Below, piece by piece: positions 61,391 through 64,000 of a DNA stretch of 64,000 bases. The notes under the pieces were generated by a model. That model saw only the letters and a program-made list of their open reading frames with translations, was not told the DNA's origin and did no database searches. The position numbers were made by a program, and so were the translations under genes. Source of the stretch: Labia minor (lineage: Eukaryota > Arthropoda > Insecta > Dermaptera > Spongiphoridae); contig OY720344.1 in the NCBI GenBank assembly GCA_963082975.1, forward strand, positions 72,196,546 through 72,260,545. Direction: 5' to 3'. Numbering within the stretch: the stretch's first letter is position 1; every line of letters begins with the position of its first letter.

Positions 61391-61600
61391 AATATATATA
61401 TATGTAAAGTAATAATTATATTATTTTAATATTCCTAAGTTGGTATCACAATTTATTATTATTATCAATTATTAATAAATAATTAATATCAAGTTAATTA
61501 ATTAATTAATTAATTAAAATAATTTATAATAATAATAATTGTGATACCAACTTAGGAATATTAAAATAATATAATTATTACTTTACATATATATATATAT
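61391..61600. repeat. Long near-perfect inverted repeat (80-bp arms) just 3' of the Maf stop codon
   Basis: The left arm 61391-61470 is the reverse complement of the right arm 61521-61600. At least 60 bp are perfectly paired (through GTGATACCAACTTAGGAATA), with one mismatch and one 1-nt indel near the loop. The loop of about 50 nt is AATT-rich and itself partly palindromic. The structure starts about 230 nt downstream of the Maf stop, so it probably lies in the 3' UTR and would fold into a long hairpin in the transcript. It could instead be a MITE inserted in TA repeats; the flanking (TA)n hides any target duplication. Confidence 0.85.
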
Positions 61601-61827
61601 ATATATATTAAATGTTGAAATTAGTATACTTGATGGAAGGTTGCGTGAACCTTAAAAGACACGCTTTATAAAAATATTGTCTTCTGGAGAGTTGAGGGAA
61701 GAGAGGGTTGTTGGGGTTCACTTGGGACGCGGCACTCGGGGGTGTCCTACGCATTAATTCACCAAAAAACAGGAGTCTTTCACGGGGGTGCCGATGTATG
61801 ATGCGGCTGCTTCCCCCAGGCGCCCCG

Positions 61828-62679
61828 TCAAGTGAACGCTTGCGGCATTTGTTGCAGTTTCTCTCGAAGATAATTCCGTTCCGCGACTACCTGATGCAAT
61901 TCCATTTGCAATTTCTCCAATTCGGTCATCAAATGTCGATTTCGCATTTCCAATTCATGCCGTTGCTGAAGTCGTTTACTTCGACAATTTTGTGCGTACC
62001 CTCGATTTTTGAGTGTTCGTCGTTTCTGCTTCAATCGCACCACTTCTTCCCTCGGAAAACCGTGCAGTCGTTTATTCAACTCCCGAACGGTGAGCGTCAT
62101 GAGTGCGTCATCGTTCAGCATCTCATCGCCGTTGTAGGAGACACCACCAGGACTGGGTCCTGGATGACTGGTCACACTCCCCCGGAGCACGGAGGAGCCT
62201 CTCGAAAGTGGCATGTCGTCATCGAGGTAGTCATGATATTTCTGACAGCCGCCGTTTGTGATCACCGATGCGTGTACCCACTCCGGACCATTTGGCATAT
62301 CGGACGTGCAATGCGGCCGAAGATCCAGCGGTTCGGTTCGGAGTCCCGGATGTGGACACCAAGTCATGTCATCGACAAGACCGGGAGCCTGGTAACCGGG
62401 AGTCGCCGGGGAGGTGCTCACCGGTGGTGTGATCGGCGGAGTGCCGGGCTGTGGGACCAGCGTCATAATCGAACGGGACTCGATGCCCACCGGCTCCATT
62501 TGGTAGATGGTTGGCTGGTGGTGTTCTTCGGATGCTGGCGGAGTCAACAGATGCTGGGGTGGCGGTTGACCACCACGACACCCCATTCCGCCTTCCCGTT
62601 TGATGTCCGAGTCATCCAGGTGGTCGAGCATGAATTGCTGCACATATTCGAGTGCCAGATTGTTGTTATCCCCCTCCAT
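61828..62679 (-). CDS. tj: Large Maf bZIP transcription factor (traffic jam type), single exon, 283 aa
   Basis: Nuclear DNA-binding regulator of the large-Maf family, which binds Maf recognition elements as dimers; in insects the single large Maf (traffic jam) acts in gonadal soma and neurons. Residues 8-29 (LALEYVQQF... to DIKREG) match the N-terminal minimal transactivation segment and contain an IKRE sumoylation-type motif at K27. Residues 35-130 are rich in Pro, Ser and Thr. The Maf-specific extended homology region spans about 187-214, and the basic region about 216-241 has the diagnostic [12 protein letters not shown] with Tyr where other bZIPs have Ala. The zipper heptads are L243, L250, L257, V264, L271 and M278. 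The length is close to vertebrate MafB or NRL and shorter than Drosophila Tj. The start is secure: an in-frame TAG lies five codons upstream (62695-62697), and the ATG has A at -3 and G at +4. The GC-rich composition contrasts sharply with the flanks. Confidence 0.96.
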   Translation of the reverse strand: MEGDNNNLALEYVQQFMLDHLDDSDIKREGGMGCRGGQPPPQHLLTPPASEEHHQPTIYQMEPVGIESRSIMTLVPQPGTPPITPPVSTSPATPGYQAPGLVDDMTWCPHPGLRTEPLDLRPHCTSDMPNGPEWVHASVITNGGCQKYHDYLDDDMPLSRGSSVLRGSVTSHPGPSPGGVSYNGDEMLNDDALMTLTVRELNKRLHGFPREEVVRLKQKRRTLKNRGYAQNCRSKRLQQRHELEMRNRHLMTELEKLQMELHQVVAERNYLREKLQQMPQAFT

Positions 62680-62704
62680 CTTGATTTCGCTCGCCTAAGA
62701 ACAA

Positions 62705-62740
62705 TCACCAGGAATTCAACACGAACATCAAAATGAACAT
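62705..62740 (-). CDS. Upstream ORF in the Maf 5' leader, 11 codons
   Basis: On the minus strand an ATG at 62740 opens an 11-codon frame (MFILMFVLNSW) that ends in TGA 25 nt before the Maf start codon. A second ATG lies in the same frame at its fifth codon. It falls inside the inferred 88-nt leader. Short uORFs like this commonly reduce translation of the main frame, but that role is inferred here. It matters only if transcription starts upstream of 62740. Confidence 0.35.
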   Translation of the reverse strand: MFILMFVLNSW

Positions 62741-62766
62741 GAATTCACGACAACAGGGTAAACGAC

Positions 62767-62910
62767 TGCTCGGGGCGAGAACGCGCCGTTTTATGAGGCC
62801 TGCGCCGACGGCCATGCCTGCCCTTTTGCCCTCAGCCCCTACCCGATGCTCAATCCCGCCTCCGGAATCGGCCGATTGGTTCCGACAGGACTCGAAGCTC
62901 CGCCTCCCCG
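62767..62910 (-). promoter_or_regulatory. Putative Maf core and proximal promoter (TATA-like, Inr, CCAAT, GC boxes)
   Basis: Read on the minus strand, CATAAAA (ATAAAA at 62789-62794) stands 27 bp before an initiator-like GCAGTC whose A is 62767. This is the normal TATA-to-start spacing and would give an 88-nt leader. Further upstream are a CCAAT box (ATTGG on the plus strand, 62875-62879) and two GC boxes (GGCGGG near 62855, GGCGGAGC near 62900). The segment is GC-rich within an AT-rich locus. Start-site mapping has not been done, so the exact start is an inference. Confidence 0.45.
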
Positions 62911-63292
62911 ACTCCAGTTAACCAATCCCCATCACCAACACCTTCCCTGCATTTCTATTTTGGACTGGCCGCTTTTTTAATATTTCAATCACGAAGACCC
63001 TCCGCCCCGGCGCTGCACCTGCTCGATACCCCTTGAAAACGGTAATTAAATGTAAACGACCCTTTATGAACTTTTTTACGATCTCTTTATTAAATTCATT
63101 GCCAATAGAACATTTCTTAATATAAAATAAAAATCCTAGCAAATTTTACACTGGAGAATTCATTTAAAGAGATAAAAAAAATATTATTAAAAAGAAATTT
63201 CCTCAATCAAATTATATCACCTAACAAAAGTGGAATTAAAAAATAGATATGACTTGAAAAATATGCCACCAACCTACCACCTATCTTTGAAA

Positions 63293-63845
63293 TAATCCCA
63301 TTTTTTTTTCTTTTTGAAGAATCGGTGTTCTAATTAAACTTCTCACAATTTAAATTCACTAATAAATTATGAAAAGATTCCGCTTGTAAATTATTAAATA
63401 ATTTATTGTTTATTAATTCTTATTAACAATTTTCCTCATCTATATACTTCTAAAAATTTTAAGATTTTACTTTGGAATAAGTATATTAAAAATATATTTA
63501 AAAAAAATAACGAAATAAATTTTTCATTGAGTGTGTTTCATCTTCATTTTATTAAAACCTTCTATTATTGGAAAATCCCACTTTTTTAAGAATCGAAATA
63601 CACTAATAAATTATAAAGATTCCACTTGCAAATTATTAAATAATTTATTGTTTATTAATTTTAATTAACAATTTTCCTCAATATATATAATATACTTCTA
63701 AAAATTTTAAAATTTTACTTTGGAATAAGTATAAAAATATATTAAAAAAAAATAAAGAAATAAATAGAATTTAATAAATTTTTCATTGAGTGTATTTCAT
63801 CTTCATTTTATTAAATTATATAAAAACCTCCTCCTATTATTGAAA
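63293..63845. repeat. Two-unit tandem duplication upstream of Maf, period about 244 bp
   Basis: The segment from 63293 recurs from about 63573. ACTAATAAATTAT occurs at 63358 and 63602, and the shared tract runs on through AACAATTTTCCTCA, ACTTTGGAATAAGTAT and TTTTTCATTGAGTGT to the CTATTATTG near the end of each unit. The units differ by scattered substitutions and by small AT indels, including a longer AT run in unit 2. It is non-coding. No terminal repeats suggest a transposon, so a local slippage or unequal-crossover duplication is most likely. Confidence 0.8.
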
Positions 63846-64000
63846 AATATTTTAAGAAAATATTATATATTTATTACAGTTCTATATATCCCATATATTA
63901 TTTAATATATAAAAAAATTTTCATTGCTCAAAAAATGATTAAAGAAAAGAAAGACGTAAGTACTCTTACGTTTTAATATTTTTATTATTATTGAGAGATC

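Noticed and set aside
62369..62581. 70-codon minus-strand frame inside Maf
   Set aside because: Overlaps the Maf reading frame in another register; a shadow without protein features.
61708..62736. 342-codon plus-strand frame opposite the Maf gene
   Set aside because: It is the antisense shadow of a GC-rich coding region in which stop codons are rare; its translation has no domain I recognise, while the minus strand gives a clear Maf protein.
1..64000. A bacterial-style gene cluster, operon or defence system
   Set aside because: Coding density, base composition and the transposon types are those of an animal nuclear genome; no clustered ORFs exist.

Overview
This window looks like nuclear DNA from an animal with a very AT-rich, repeat-rich genome, most likely an arthropod. 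No bacterial-type gene layout, no compact operons and no rRNA or intact tRNA gene were seen. The arthropod assignment rests on one convincing gene, a large-Maf bZIP factor of the traffic jam (tj) type, and on the transposon fauna (mariner relics, hAT and jockey-type fragments, Helentron-like elements). The species cannot be named from this sequence.

Layout: about 61 kb of the window has no recognisable host gene. The only intact coding region is a single-exon large-Maf gene on the minus strand (61828-62679). It has a plausible compact promoter (TATA-like box, initiator, CCAAT and GC boxes), a short uORF, and a long near-perfect inverted repeat about 230 bp after the stop codon. Roughly fifteen GC-richer, apparently single-copy islands of 100-500 bp stand out from the AT-rich background. 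They lie closer together from 39 to 59 kb, towards the Maf gene, and are candidates for its cis-regulatory elements or for unseen non-coding exons.

Mobile DNA explains most of the remaining structure. Family 1 (six copies) and family 2 (four clear copies and two relics) are non-autonomous elements. Each carries an internal sub-terminal inverted repeat, a microsatellite core and a 3' hairpin, which is the architecture of Helentron-derived (HINE/DINE-like) elements. Non-LTR retrotransposons are present as decayed fragments of one family (about 20.6, 22.4-23.5, 26.9-27.7, 37.7-38.6 and 56.8-57.3 kb) and one jockey-like fragment (34.3 kb). Two internally deleted mariners have recognisable terminal repeats and TA duplications (37885-38436, 45831-46295), and a third survives as a helix-turn-helix fragment (12.7 kb). 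A 175-bp hAT-type MITE has an 8-bp target duplication. A 1.3-kb insertion has pogo-like ends and seven copies of a sub-terminal motif. An inverted Penelope-like terminal repeat carries a degenerate hammerhead-like core. There are also two copies of a tRNA-like SINE and a long-TIR fold-back family. Several insertions are nested, which gives their relative ages.

Limits: all calls come from reading the sequence. Repeat boundaries are usually good to within a few bases where a target duplication is stated and to tens of bases elsewhere. UTR ends, promoter and enhancer calls are inferences.
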